Notes under the pieces: generated by a model
What the model saw: the letters and a program-made list of their open reading frames with translations, nothing else
What the model was told of the DNA's origin: nothing
Database searches by the model: none
In this document: positions 17,554 to 26,114 of the stretch, in pieces
Layout of the letters: every line of letters begins with the position of its first letter
Numbering within the stretch: the stretch's first letter is position 1
Translations under genes and position numbers: made by a program
Assembly: GCA_019414345.1 (NCBI GenBank)
Contig: DXMF01000024.1
Location: 1-64,000, forward strand
Source: Collinsella sp.
GTDB taxonomy: Bacteria > Actinomycetota > Coriobacteriia > Coriobacteriales > Coriobacteriaceae
DNA: 64,000 bases
Direction: 5' to 3'

Positions 17554-19695
17554 CTATTCAATTACCACGGCCTGGCTATCCATCTGTTGCCACGTGCCGA
17601 AGAAGACCTGGGCATTTCGCGTAACATTGCCGTTAATCGAATCCGAAAGATAGACAATTCCCCGCTCGTCATCATAGCCTTTAAGGACTACGGCATGATT
17701 ACCGCCCCACAGACCATAGGAATGCCCGTTATACCAACGAGCAGCATAACGGCCTCCTGGCCAACTTCCCCACTCGGTATTCCACATCTCAACAGGTTGA
17801 CCACAGGTCAGCTTGTTCTTAATGGAAGAAATTGACGAGAAAGAAACGTCTTTTGCCTGCTTGCCACTTCCAGCAGCACGCAGAAAGTTATTTCCAGCAA
17901 TAGTAATCGCAGGGGCGACGCATCCCATGAGACCCCCGCTGCTACGCCTTGGGTTGCCATCAAAAGCGGTAACAAAGTTGCCGTTGCTTCCCTTGGGCAA
18001 GTAATAATCCGCAATAATCGTCTTACCTAAACCGAAACCATAGTAGTTAAGCAAGTTTGTAAGGGCAACCGACTCACAGCCAGTAGGAAGTTCCGGGTAC
18101 TGCGAACAGCAAGGGACATCGACCCAAGCGCCAACCATTGCGCCGGATGAGCTGAACTTGTAGTCAGTAGAGCCGATCCAATACCAACCGTTGCTCAGCA
18201 TTACTCCCCCACGTGCGGCATCAAGGTAATACCATGTGCCCCCAAGGGAAAGCCATCCCGTTTTCATTGTGCCAGAAGCGGAATCTAGCCAGTACCAGTT
18301 ACCGCCATCGTTAAGCCAGCCGGTCGCCATTCGACCATCCGAGTTAAAGTAATACCAAGACCCAGCAATTTGCTGCCATCCAGTCAGAATTACCCCATTA
18401 GCAGAACAATAATATCGAGAACCCTGACTCTCAATCCAGCCCGTTCTGGCATTACCGTCATCGTCAATCAGCTGGATTCCCGAATCGGTCATTATGCCTT
18501 TAAGGTCAATTGCGCCGCTGGATGACGAATGATACATCCAAGACCCATCACCGTTTGACCAGCAATTAGCCATCATCTTGCCGGTACTATTAAATATGTA
18601 TTCACATGATCCGATAGTTTGAACGCCCGTGGTCATGGCATGCGTCGAGGGGTCGAGCCAGTACCATGCACCGCTTAGGCTGAGCCATCCGGAGGCGAGG
18701 GCACCGGAGCCCGTCGCGTAGTACCAGGTCCCGCCGTCGAGCACCCATCCGGTCGCCATCGCGCCGGAGGCGCTGAACCAGTACGCTGAGTCGTTGCACG
18801 CGTGAAGGCCCGTCACCATGGCGCCGCCCGCGTCGGGGTCGAGCCAGTACCAGGAGCCGCCGGTGTAAAGCCAGCCGATCGAGGCGATACCGTCAGCGAA
18901 CCAGTACCAGGAGCCGTCGACGAAGCCCCAGCCGTTAAGGGGGCCGCAGCTGCCGAAGTAGCGGCGGACGCCCTGCGCATCGGTCTGGTAGCCCGTCAGC
19001 ATGGCCCCCGTCCGGGCGTCGAAGCAGTAGGGCACGCCGCCGACGGATACGGGGCCGCGCGCCAGCGCGCCGGATCCCGTCGCGTAGTACCAGGTACCGC
19101 CGTCGAGGAGCCATCCGGTAGCCATCGCGCCGGACGCATTAAACCAGTACAGTGAGCCGTTGCACTCGTGAAAGCCGGTAGCCATGGCGTGCGTCGAGGG
19201 GTCAAGCCAGTACCACGTACCGTTTAGGTTGAGCCAGCCGGAGGCGAGGGCGCCGGAGCCCGTCGCGTAGTACCAGGTGCCGCCGTCGAGCACCCACCCG
19301 GTCGCCATCGCGCCGGAGGCGTCAAACCAGTACGCGGAGCCATTGCACTCATGGAGCCCGATGGCCATGGCATGCGTCGAGGGGTCGAGCCAGTACCAGG
19401 CCCCATTGGTATAGAGCCAGCCAGAATGCAGCGAGACCGGATTAACTGAATCCACATAGAACCAGTTACCGTCAAACGAATTCCAACCCTGATTCCATTT
19501 AACGGATTCTTGAGCAGACCCATCATTGATTGAATCGGAAGAATTAAGAGTCGAGGAGACGGATTGCTGCTCAAAATCAGTAGGGATGGAGGAGCTTATG
19601 GATTCTGCGTTCGCGATATCAACCACACCGGGCCCAGCGAGCAGTAGAGTTGAAAGAATGATTAGGATTAATGTTATTCGCTTTTTCCTTGCCAT
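17554..19695 (-). CDS. Secreted C39-like cysteine peptidase with choline-binding-type repeats
   Basis: 713 residues. Signal peptide 1-30 (ITLILIILSTLLLAGPGVV). Residues about 70-525 are aromatic repeats. The last 185 residues form a peptidase C39-like (papain-fold) domain: LPTGCESVALTNLL carries the Cys, GGNHAVVLKGYDD the His, and DSINGN near the C-terminus the third residue. C39_2-type domains are often found on secreted wall-associated proteins; the substrate is unknown. Repeats at 18600-19430 are strikingly GC-rich compared with both ends of the gene, and 310 bases are identical to the next gene. Convergent with licB. Confidence 0.85.
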   Translation of the reverse strand: MARKKRITLILIILSTLLLAGPGVVDIANAESISSSIPTDFEQQSVSSTLNSSDSINDGSAQESVKWNQGWNSFDGNWFYVDSVNPVSLHSGWLYTNGAWYWLDPSTHAMAIGLHECNGSAYWFDASGAMATGWVLDGGTWYYATGSGALASGWLNLNGTWYWLDPSTHAMATGFHECNGSLYWFNASGAMATGWLLDGGTWYYATGSGALARGPVSVGGVPYCFDARTGAMLTGYQTDAQGVRRYFGSCGPLNGWGFVDGSWYWFADGIASIGWLYTGGSWYWLDPDAGGAMVTGLHACNDSAYWFSASGAMATGWVLDGGTWYYATGSGALASGWLSLSGAWYWLDPSTHAMTTGVQTIGSCEYIFNSTGKMMANCWSNGDGSWMYHSSSSGAIDLKGIMTDSGIQLIDDDGNARTGWIESQGSRYYCSANGVILTGWQQIAGSWYYFNSDGRMATGWLNDGGNWYWLDSASGTMKTGWLSLGGTWYYLDAARGGVMLSNGWYWIGSTDYKFSSSGAMVGAWVDVPCCSQYPELPTGCESVALTNLLNYYGFGLGKTIIADYYLPKGSNGNFVTAFDGNPRRSSGGLMGCVAPAITIAGNNFLRAAGSGKQAKDVSFSSISSIKNKLTCGQPVEMWNTEWGSWPGGRYAARWYNGHSYGLWGGNHAVVLKGYDDERGIVYLSDSINGNVTRNAQVFFGTWQQMDSQAVVIE
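18800..19109 (-). repeat. 310-base identical block, copy in the C39-like gene
   Basis: Matches 20213-20522 at a constant offset of 1413 bases with no difference found by eye. It encodes the same repeat segment in both proteins (contains YCFDARTGAMLTGYQTDAQG). Perfect identity at silent sites points to recent duplication or gene conversion. Confidence 0.9.
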
Positions 19696-19794
19696 GTCAG
19701 CCCCCAGTAGTAACCAATTTTTACATAAACATAGTCTACAAATGGATAGCTAAGAGCAATATGTAATTAGAAAAAAGCAATTAAAGAAGAGTTG

Positions 19795-21528
19795 CTAGCC
19801 GAGCCAAGCACCATTACTAGCAAAAGAGTATTGTGCCCCGTCGATCTGCTGAACACCAGTAACCATAGCGTGCGTCGAGGGATCGAGCCAGTACCAGGCG
19901 CCGCCGACATATGCCCAGCCGGAGGCCAGCGCGCCGGAGCCCGTCGCGTAGTACCAGGTTCCGCCGTCGAGGACCCATCCGGTCGCCATCGAGCCGGAGC
20001 CGTTGAACCAGTACATGGAGCCGTTGCACCCATGGAGCCCGGTGGCCATGACGTGCGTCGAGGGATCGAGCCAGTACCACGTACCGTTTAGGTTGAGCCA
20101 GCCGGAGGCGAGGGCACCGGAGCCAGTCGCGTAGTACCAGGTCCCGCCGTCGAGGACCCACCCGGTCGCCATGGCGCCGGAGGAGTTGAACCAGTATGCG
20201 GAGCCGTTGCATGCGTGAAGGCCCGTCACCATGGCGCCGCCCGCGTCGGGGTCGAGCCAGTACCAGGAGCCGCCGGTGTAAAGCCAGCCGATCGAGGCGA
20301 TACCGTCAGCGAACCAGTACCAGGAGCCGTCGACGAAGCCCCAGCCGTTAAGGGGGCCGCAGCTGCCGAAGTAGCGGCGGACGCCCTGCGCATCGGTCTG
20401 GTAGCCCGTCAGCATGGCCCCCGTCCGGGCGTCGAAGCAGTAGGGCACGCCGCCGACGGATACGGGGCCGCGCGCCAGCGCGCCGGATCCCGTCGCGTAG
20501 TACCAGGTACCGCCGTCGAGGACCCACCCGGTCGCCATGGCGCCGGACGAATTAAACCAGTACAGGGAGCCGTTGCACTCGTGAAGGCCGGTTGCCATGG
20601 CACCGCCCGCGTCGGGCTCGAGCCAGTACCACGTGCCACTCTGAAACAACCATCCGGCATACGCCTTGCCGTTGGAGGCTGCATAATACCAGGTGCTGTC
20701 AATTAGTTGCCAATGATAAAGGGAGACATCAACATACGCGTAGTTCATATCAACGTTGCCGTTGATTCCAGGGACTTTTCCGTTGCTCTTATACTGCCAA
20801 AAACTGTAATTGCCGGTATAGTCACATTGCGAGTTATATTGAGCAATCCAATGATCCCAAGAGCTACTCTTAAATACAGAGTCAGTCAAAATGTTGTTAA
20901 ACCAATTTAAATTTGCATAAATACCAGGCTCATATCCTGCGGCAGAAATCCTATTACAAAAAACCTGCGCCCTCGATGCAATTCCGGTTTGACGTCCATT
21001 TGCAATTATCGAGTTATCCTCAAGATCGTAATACACCGGCAATCTTGGATTATGTCCAGAAAGGCAATTGATCACCATTGATGCCTCATCGGCTGCCTGC
21101 TGATTATCAAAAGCATATGAATAGATATAGACGCCGTAGGGAATTCCGAGTCGCTCGCACTCAGAAATATTTCGATTAAATTGATAGTCAACTCGACCGC
21201 CCCAAGATGGAGCGCCAAATCCAACACGCAGAATAGCGAAATCGATACCAGAAGCCTTAACAGCATTCCAGTCAATACGTCCTTGATGCTCACTGACATC
21301 GATGCCCTGCGCCGTAGCCCCATCGGGAAGAATGTCCATGGACAATAAGGCTATTCCATCTTCTTCGGAAGAAGCATCCTCTGCGACCAATTGCCCATCC
21401 TCATAACGCCAGGAATTCTCAACTAGGGACCGCGCAGCTTCCGCGTTCGAGGGGAAAACAAACACAGAAATGGGCGCAAGGACTATCAGCACCAACAATG
21501 CCGAAAATAACTTAAGATGTTTGCTCAT
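19795..21528 (-). CDS. Secreted GH25 lysozyme with choline-binding-type repeats
   Basis: 577 residues. Signal peptide about 1-32. GH25 muramidase domain at about 75-275: QGIDVSEHQGRIDW opens it, ILRVGFG follows, and LPVYYDLEDNS holds the catalytic acidic residues; GNVDMNYAY closes the barrel. Residues 280-577 are choline-binding-type repeats, most near-consensus (GWVLDGGTWYYATGSGAL). The architecture parallels the Cpl-1-type phage lysozymes and would cut the glycan strand of choline-decorated walls. The repeat half is GC-rich, whereas the GH25 half is AT-rich, and it shares 310 identical bases with the neighbouring C39-like gene. Confidence 0.92.
   Translation of the reverse strand: MSKHLKLFSALLVLIVLAPISVFVFPSNAEAARSLVENSWRYEDGQLVAEDASSEEDGIALLSMDILPDGATAQGIDVSEHQGRIDWNAVKASGIDFAILRVGFGAPSWGGRVDYQFNRNISECERLGIPYGVYIYSYAFDNQQAADEASMVINCLSGHNPRLPVYYDLEDNSIIANGRQTGIASRAQVFCNRISAAGYEPGIYANLNWFNNILTDSVFKSSSWDHWIAQYNSQCDYTGNYSFWQYKSNGKVPGINGNVDMNYAYVDVSLYHWQLIDSTWYYAASNGKAYAGWLFQSGTWYWLEPDAGGAMATGLHECNGSLYWFNSSGAMATGWVLDGGTWYYATGSGALARGPVSVGGVPYCFDARTGAMLTGYQTDAQGVRRYFGSCGPLNGWGFVDGSWYWFADGIASIGWLYTGGSWYWLDPDAGGAMVTGLHACNGSAYWFNSSGAMATGWVLDGGTWYYATGSGALASGWLNLNGTWYWLDPSTHVMATGLHGCNGSMYWFNGSGSMATGWVLDGGTWYYATGSGALASGWAYVGGAWYWLDPSTHAMVTGVQQIDGAQYSFASNGAWLG
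20213..20522 (-). repeat. 310-base identical block, copy in the GH25 gene
   Basis: Partner of 18800-19109. Sequence on both sides remains similar but shows scattered changes, so the identical tract has sharp edges. Confidence 0.9.
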
Positions 21529-21755
21529 GTAAACCTCGTCATTCGTTCTTGTTTGCGTTTAGCTTACAGCATGGCTGTGAAAGATTTCCGAACATCCAAC
21601 TGGACAAGATGCCATCTAGGACGACAAATAACTGCACGCAATACCACAATGTAAACAAGAACTTCCCAGCAGGGTGAAACCAAGGACTCCTAGTCCCTAC
21701 TCTTACCCCCCAAGAATACCGACTTCAAATAAACTTTCAAACTAGATGTCAAAAA

Positions 21756-21781
21756 GGTAGGGGACCCAGAGAGTCCCCTAC
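21756..21781 (-). terminator. Intrinsic terminator after the 21793 repeat-protein gene
   Basis: Stem GTAGGGGAC/GTCCCCTAC, seven-base loop, followed on the minus strand by CTTTTT (A-run at 21751-21755). It begins about 12 bases after the stop. The rest of the 264-base gap (21529-21792) shows no gene. Confidence 0.88.
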
Positions 21782-21792
21782 AACTCAGAATT

Positions 21793-24003
21793 CTAACGAA
21801 TCAATATTACTTTCGATGGACCCAAAGCGGTCAAACCGGAGATGCGGTTTCCATAACCGTCACTATGCCAAAACAAGTTTTCGCTCGGCGAATTGCCCCA
21901 GAAAAAGCCAATGTGGCTATCGTCCGCATATGGGTTGTAAGGATTGAAGAACACAATGTCCCCCTTACGAGCCAAACCGCTACGTAACAACTCATCAATA
22001 GAGTTGAAATAAGTCACGTTTGCGCACGTATCGATAGCGTAGCCGTACCAACGATAAGCGTTAACGCAGCCGCCCCTTCCGGGACCACCACTCCAAGGGG
22101 AATGGCTCTGCTCGGCGGCAATGGGAGCTAAATTCCCGCCCGCTTTCATATATGCATGCGATACAAATCCGCCGCAGTTCATACCGGTATACCCGTCCCA
22201 ACGAGGATCACCCTTTGGATACATGCATGTTTCTTGGCTAAGATGCGTATCATAGCGTGTTCCACGGTAATAGCCATCGTTTTCGTGGCTCATAAGCCAA
22301 TTGACCAGGCTGGACCTATTAACCCCCAAAACAGAACCAGACGTATTCAACCATGCACCACTTGCATTGAAGTAGTAGTCGACGCCATCGATTTTCAGCC
22401 ACCCGTTAGCAAACATAGCGCCCGAAGGCTGAAGCCAGTACCACGTGCCGCGGTCATTGAGCCATCCGGTCTTCATCTTGTAGGTGGAAGGATCCATCCA
22501 ATACCACGCACCGTTAACATATTGCCAACCAGACTTAAGGACACCATTGGAAGATGCGTAATACCAAGTATTGCCGCTTTCGTCAGAAGCGTCTTTCGAC
22601 ATAATCCAACCAGATGCTACATTGACAGCACCGTTTGCATCCGCATAGAAAACCGCGTCTCCAATATGAATCACACCTGGCAATGAAGACGAGTCAGCAC
22701 GATCAGCGACTACGGGAGATCCATCAGATGAAGTAGGCAACGGCTCGCTCAGTGCTCCAGACGAATTCGCCCATGCCATACCGTCGCTCAAGTTAATCCA
22801 GCACGAAGATGCCATCGCACCGGAATCATAAGAAAAATAGCGCGTGCTTCCTACCGCGAATTCACCAGTACACATTGCGCCGGATACATCATCAAGGTAA
22901 TACCAGGCGCTTCCGAACTTTATCCATCGTCCTCGTTGAATAGCTCCATTTGATGCGGCGTAATACCAAGTACCATCAACAAGTGCCCAGCCTGTTGCCA
23001 TGGCGCCTGAACACGTAAGGAAATAGGTGGACGACTCCACTTGCGTAAAGCCCGTGAGCATAATATGGCTTCCTGGATCCAGGTAATACCAAGAATTCCC
23101 TAGAAGTAACCAGCCTCCATGCAGTAAGCCGTTGGAGTCAGCGTAATACCAGTTGTTGTCAATAAGAGCCCACTGGGAGGATAGCATGGCCCCTGAGCTG
23201 TTAAAGATATAAGAAGTGCCATTACATTCTTTCAACCCGGTGGCCATAGAACCGTCTGCAGGATCAAGCCAGTACCAACGACCCCCATCCGAGAGCCAAC
23301 CTTTTACCAGGGGGCCAGAGCCGGAGAAATAGTGCCAAACGGAAGCATCAAGATGCCATCCGATAAGCATCACACCAGAAGAAGAGAATCCATACGTGGC
23401 TCCCCCGATCTGCAGCATCGAGTCGTGGACCATCTTGCCTTCATCATCCAGCCAATACCAGTTGCTGCCGTCTGAAAGCCAGCCTTTTACCATGGCGCCA
23501 GAACCGGAGAAATAACGCCAAGCAGAAGTGGAGCCCGTAGAATCTAGGTACCAGCCGACACGCATTGCGCCCGAAGAGGAGAAGGCATACGTCGCACCCC
23601 CGACTTGAACCAACCCATCCTGAGCCATTCGACCTTCGTCGTCGAACCAGTACCAGCTACCGTTTATATGTCTCCAAGAAGAAACAGCGATTGTTCCGTC
23701 GGACAAGCCCCAACGCCAAAAACCAGCCCCTTCTTCGGGTGATATCCACCCCTGATGCCAAATAATTTGATTCGAAACCTCAGAAGGGGCCTCATTATCC
23801 ACCTGAGAGTTCTGCTCGACAGCGAAGGTTGACTCGCGCTGAGCATCGACGCCTGACTCGACAGAAGCAATAGCAACATTAGATGCGGGACCTTCGTCAG
23901 TGTTATTCGAATCAAGGGCGTATAACATCGAGGGCGAACCCAAAAGGAGCCCAAAAGAAATGAGGCCCGAAAAAGCCAGCACTCCGAATGACCATTTCTT
24001 CAT
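21793..24003 (-). CDS. Secreted NlpC/P60-like protein with choline-binding-type repeats
   Basis: About 736 residues from the ATG at 24003; a GTG seven codons upstream (24024) is the alternative, and neither has a strong ribosome site. Signal peptide WSFGVLAFSGLISFGLLLG. Aromatic repeats cover about 100-560, several of the type SGAMVKGWLSDGSNWYWLD. The C-terminal 170 residues are NlpC/P60-like: GMNCGGFVSHAYMKAG holds the probable nucleophilic Cys (NCGGF replaces the usual DCSGF) and DDSHIGFFWG the His. Peptidoglycan peptide cleavage is inferred; the altered motif makes the specificity doubtful. Confidence 0.82.
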   Translation of the reverse strand: MKKWSFGVLAFSGLISFGLLLGSPSMLYALDSNNTDEGPASNVAIASVESGVDAQRESTFAVEQNSQVDNEAPSEVSNQIIWHQGWISPEEGAGFWRWGLSDGTIAVSSWRHINGSWYWFDDEGRMAQDGLVQVGGATYAFSSSGAMRVGWYLDSTGSTSAWRYFSGSGAMVKGWLSDGSNWYWLDDEGKMVHDSMLQIGGATYGFSSSGVMLIGWHLDASVWHYFSGSGPLVKGWLSDGGRWYWLDPADGSMATGLKECNGTSYIFNSSGAMLSSQWALIDNNWYYADSNGLLHGGWLLLGNSWYYLDPGSHIMLTGFTQVESSTYFLTCSGAMATGWALVDGTWYYAASNGAIQRGRWIKFGSAWYYLDDVSGAMCTGEFAVGSTRYFSYDSGAMASSCWINLSDGMAWANSSGALSEPLPTSSDGSPVVADRADSSSLPGVIHIGDAVFYADANGAVNVASGWIMSKDASDESGNTWYYASSNGVLKSGWQYVNGAWYWMDPSTYKMKTGWLNDRGTWYWLQPSGAMFANGWLKIDGVDYYFNASGAWLNTSGSVLGVNRSSLVNWLMSHENDGYYRGTRYDTHLSQETCMYPKGDPRWDGYTGMNCGGFVSHAYMKAGGNLAPIAAEQSHSPWSGGPGRGGCVNAYRWYGYAIDTCANVTYFNSIDELLRSGLARKGDIVFFNPYNPYADDSHIGFFWGNSPSENLFWHSDGYGNRISGLTALGPSKVILIR

Positions 24004-24029
24004 AACAGCACGGTATCCAATCACGCAGC

Positions 24030-24057
24030 GGCCCCGTCGCTTCAGGGCAACGGGGCC
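24030..24057 (-). terminator. GC-rich hairpin between two repeat-protein genes
   Basis: GGCCCCGT/ACGGGGCC arms around 12 bases, in the 80-base gap between the 24084 gene stop and the 21793 gene start. No T-tract follows, so it may attenuate rather than terminate. Confidence 0.45.
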
Positions 24058-24083
24058 TCAATCAAAACTAGCTCAGTAATGTG

Positions 24084-25340
24084 CTAGCCAATTTGCTGGC
24101 AGTTTTTGCACTCTCGTGAAGCGCCACGCCTCTGGGCCTCCTGAATAGAGATCTGCGAATAGCCCTTTGCGTCCTTACCAACGGTACGGCACTTATGCGT
24201 ATGGTAAACATCGCTACCGTTCTTATGCCAAACTAAACCGTAGCCCGGAATCCACTTGCCGTCCTCGCCGACATAGTAGGAGCCAACCCAGGCATTCGTA
24301 GCCATGGCACCGGAAGACTGGAGGTAGTAGTCGCCGACCCAGGCGTCGTGAGCCATAGCGCCGGAACCGCTAAAGTAGTACCAGGCGCCGCCGACCTGAC
24401 GCCAGCCGGTGGCCATCGCGCCGGAATCGTCGAACCAGTACCAAACTCCACCAACGTTAGCCCAAGAGTTAGAGGCCATAGCGCCCGAACCTCCGAGCCA
24501 ATACCACGTGCCGCCATTGCTGAGCCAGCCGGTTGCCATGGCGCCCGAACCGCTCGCATAGTACCAAGAGCCGCCTGCCAAGAACCAGCCAGTGGCCATT
24601 GCACCGGAGTCGCCGAACCAGTACCAGGAGCCGCCGAGGCTGCGCCAGCTGTTAGCGACCATGGCGCCCGAGCCGTCGAGGTAGAACCACGTACCGCCGA
24701 TGTTGAGCCAGCCAGTGACCATCGCACCGGAGACATTAGTGTAGTACCAGGTACCCGAATCGTTGATCCAGCCAGTCAGCATGACCCCAGATTCGTTGAA
24801 ATAGTACCAAGCCCCGCCGAGATTATGCCAACCGGTCAATAGCTCACCGTCGGAGGTCGCATAGGACCACTTTCCGTAGATGGAGTCGTAGAACCAGCCA
24901 CTATGCTGCATGCGGCCATCGGCGTTGGCACCAGGGGTGTTCAGGAAGTAGTTCTTGCCGTCAATCTGAACTCGGCCGTATGCCATATCATGGTTTTCGG
25001 GATAGAAGTAATACTTGTCCCCACCGATAGACTGCCAGCCCGACACCGCGGTCCCGTCAGCGCCAAAATAGTACCAGACAGCTTCGTATTCGTTATGCCA
25101 CTGGTTCGTGACCATGGCGCCAGTTTCGGGATCGAAATAGCGAAGGTTGCCGTCCTCGCACCGAACGAGTCCACTCTTCGGACGACCGTCGGAACACCAT
25201 TCCGTAATCGGTCCACCGCCTCCGCCACCGCCAGCAATATCAGCAAATGAGGGCGCCGGGGCAACCGTCATGCAGGCAGCAGCAAATGCAACAACTCCCA
25301 GCACTGTTAGTCCGTGCCATCTTTCTCGAAGGTTTTTCAT
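24084..25340 (-). CDS. Secreted choline-binding-repeat protein with C-terminal His/Cys cluster
   Basis: 418 residues. Signal peptide 1-34 ending at PAPSFADIA, then a Gly-rich stretch. Residues 50-360 are almost entirely aromatic repeats, the most regular array in the window (GWLSNGGTWYWLGGSGAMAS). The last 50 residues contain YHTHKCRTVG and, 25 residues later, ECKNCQQIG, a HxHxC...CxxC arrangement that could bind a metal; similar short tails occur on other secreted Gram-positive proteins. No known catalytic domain is present. Start ATG with AAAGGATG upstream. Divergent from the DUF4869 gene. Confidence 0.82.
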   Translation of the reverse strand: MKNLRERWHGLTVLGVVAFAAACMTVAPAPSFADIAGGGGGGGPITEWCSDGRPKSGLVRCEDGNLRYFDPETGAMVTNQWHNEYEAVWYYFGADGTAVSGWQSIGGDKYYFYPENHDMAYGRVQIDGKNYFLNTPGANADGRMQHSGWFYDSIYGKWSYATSDGELLTGWHNLGGAWYYFNESGVMLTGWINDSGTWYYTNVSGAMVTGWLNIGGTWFYLDGSGAMVANSWRSLGGSWYWFGDSGAMATGWFLAGGSWYYASGSGAMATGWLSNGGTWYWLGGSGAMASNSWANVGGVWYWFDDSGAMATGWRQVGGAWYYFSGSGAMAHDAWVGDYYLQSSGAMATNAWVGSYYVGEDGKWIPGYGLVWHKNGSDVYHTHKCRTVGKDAKGYSQISIQEAQRRGASRECKNCQQIG

Positions 25341-25380
25341 ACGACATCCTTTTTCCGAGATTTAAGGCTCTCTTAAGTTA

Positions 25381-25408
25381 TTTTTAAACTATCAATTCAG
25401 TATTTCAA
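25381..25408 (-). promoter_or_regulatory. Candidate promoter of the 24084 repeat-protein gene
   Basis: Minus strand: TTGAAA (25403-25408), 16-base spacer, TAAAAA (25381-25386). About 40 bases upstream of the start codon. Confidence 0.4.
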
Positions 25409-25616
25409 CGGGAAATCGATAAAAGGTGTCTTTGTGACTGCAATTTAAATATGAGTCGCCACACCTCAACCGTTACGCTAAATAGCTTCTAAGGCAAACT
25501 TAGCGCATGAGCGAACTGATTAAACGAGTGAACTGAATAATAAAGCAACAAAATACAAACCTTGGTCATCAATCACATCTACCGCGGGCCGATAACGCCC
25601 GCCTCATGTGCTGCGA

Positions 25617-25622
25617 TATAAT
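25617..25622 (+). promoter_or_regulatory. Candidate -10 box of the DUF4869 cassette
   Basis: A perfect TATAAT 43 bases before the GTG start. The expected -35 position lies in the GC-rich hairpin and has no consensus match, so activator dependence is possible. Confidence 0.4.
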
Positions 25623-25664
25623 CAATCTCACTAGATGCCAAATCAGCAAGCCGAAGGAGCTGAC

Positions 25665-26114
25665 GTGCTAACAATTCACTATGGTGATATGGAAAACGTT
25701 ATCTACAACACGTCCGTTTACTTCGATAACGTATATTCGCCCCAGTGGTTTCAAGACTCCTTTGCCCAAAGGGTCATAAAATCCATCGACAAAGGCACCG
25801 TGGTAGGCCCCAATGCAATCGATACCAAGATTCTAGGCATCATTCCTCCCGAGAAACTATCCAGCGGCACCAAAACGCTACTGCTTATGTACTTTATGCC
25901 GCAGAATATATATAACGCCTCAAATTGCGGTGATAATTGCGCCTACTGGATTCTGAGGATCGCCGCGCAAAAGGATCTAACAATCAATCTCTACCACATA
26001 ATGGATTTTGGAAACGGCAAATTCACGGTAACCATTGCAAATACGGGCGATATAGTCCACACAATGTTTGACCTTGTCCCCATAGCTGGAAAATGCCTAA
26101 GGGAGAACTCCTGA
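25665..26114 (+). CDS. DUF4869 domain-containing protein
   Basis: 149 residues, start GTG preceded by GAAGGAG. The sequence matches DUF4869 by its opening LTIHYGDMENVIYNTSVYF, the DTKILGIIPPEKLSSGTKTL segment and NCGDNCAYWILRIA; function is unknown. Soluble, no signal peptide. It is translationally coupled to the downstream P-loop protein (stop and start overlap as TGATG), an arrangement I associate with DUF4869 genes in gut Firmicutes. The two probably act together. The frame is open ten codons further upstream without a ribosome site. Confidence 0.75.
   Translation: MLTIHYGDMENVIYNTSVYFDNVYSPQWFQDSFAQRVIKSIDKGTVVGPNAIDTKILGIIPPEKLSSGTKTLLLMYFMPQNIYNASNCGDNCAYWILRIAAQKDLTINLYHIMDFGNGKFTVTIANTGDIVHTMFDLVPIAGKCLRENS

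Larger units (their letters stand above)
25341..25664. other. Divergent intergenic region with hairpins
   Basis: Holds the promoters of the two divergent genes. Also present are an interrupted inverted repeat with CGCTAA/TTAGCG arms near 25475-25504 and a GC-rich hairpin GCGGGC/GCCCGC at 25584-25602. No gene is seen. Confidence 0.45.

Noticed and set aside
18600..20640. Regularly spaced DNA repeats considered as a CRISPR array
   Set aside because: Period is that of protein repeats (about 20 codons), the sequence stays open in one frame and spacers are not unique.
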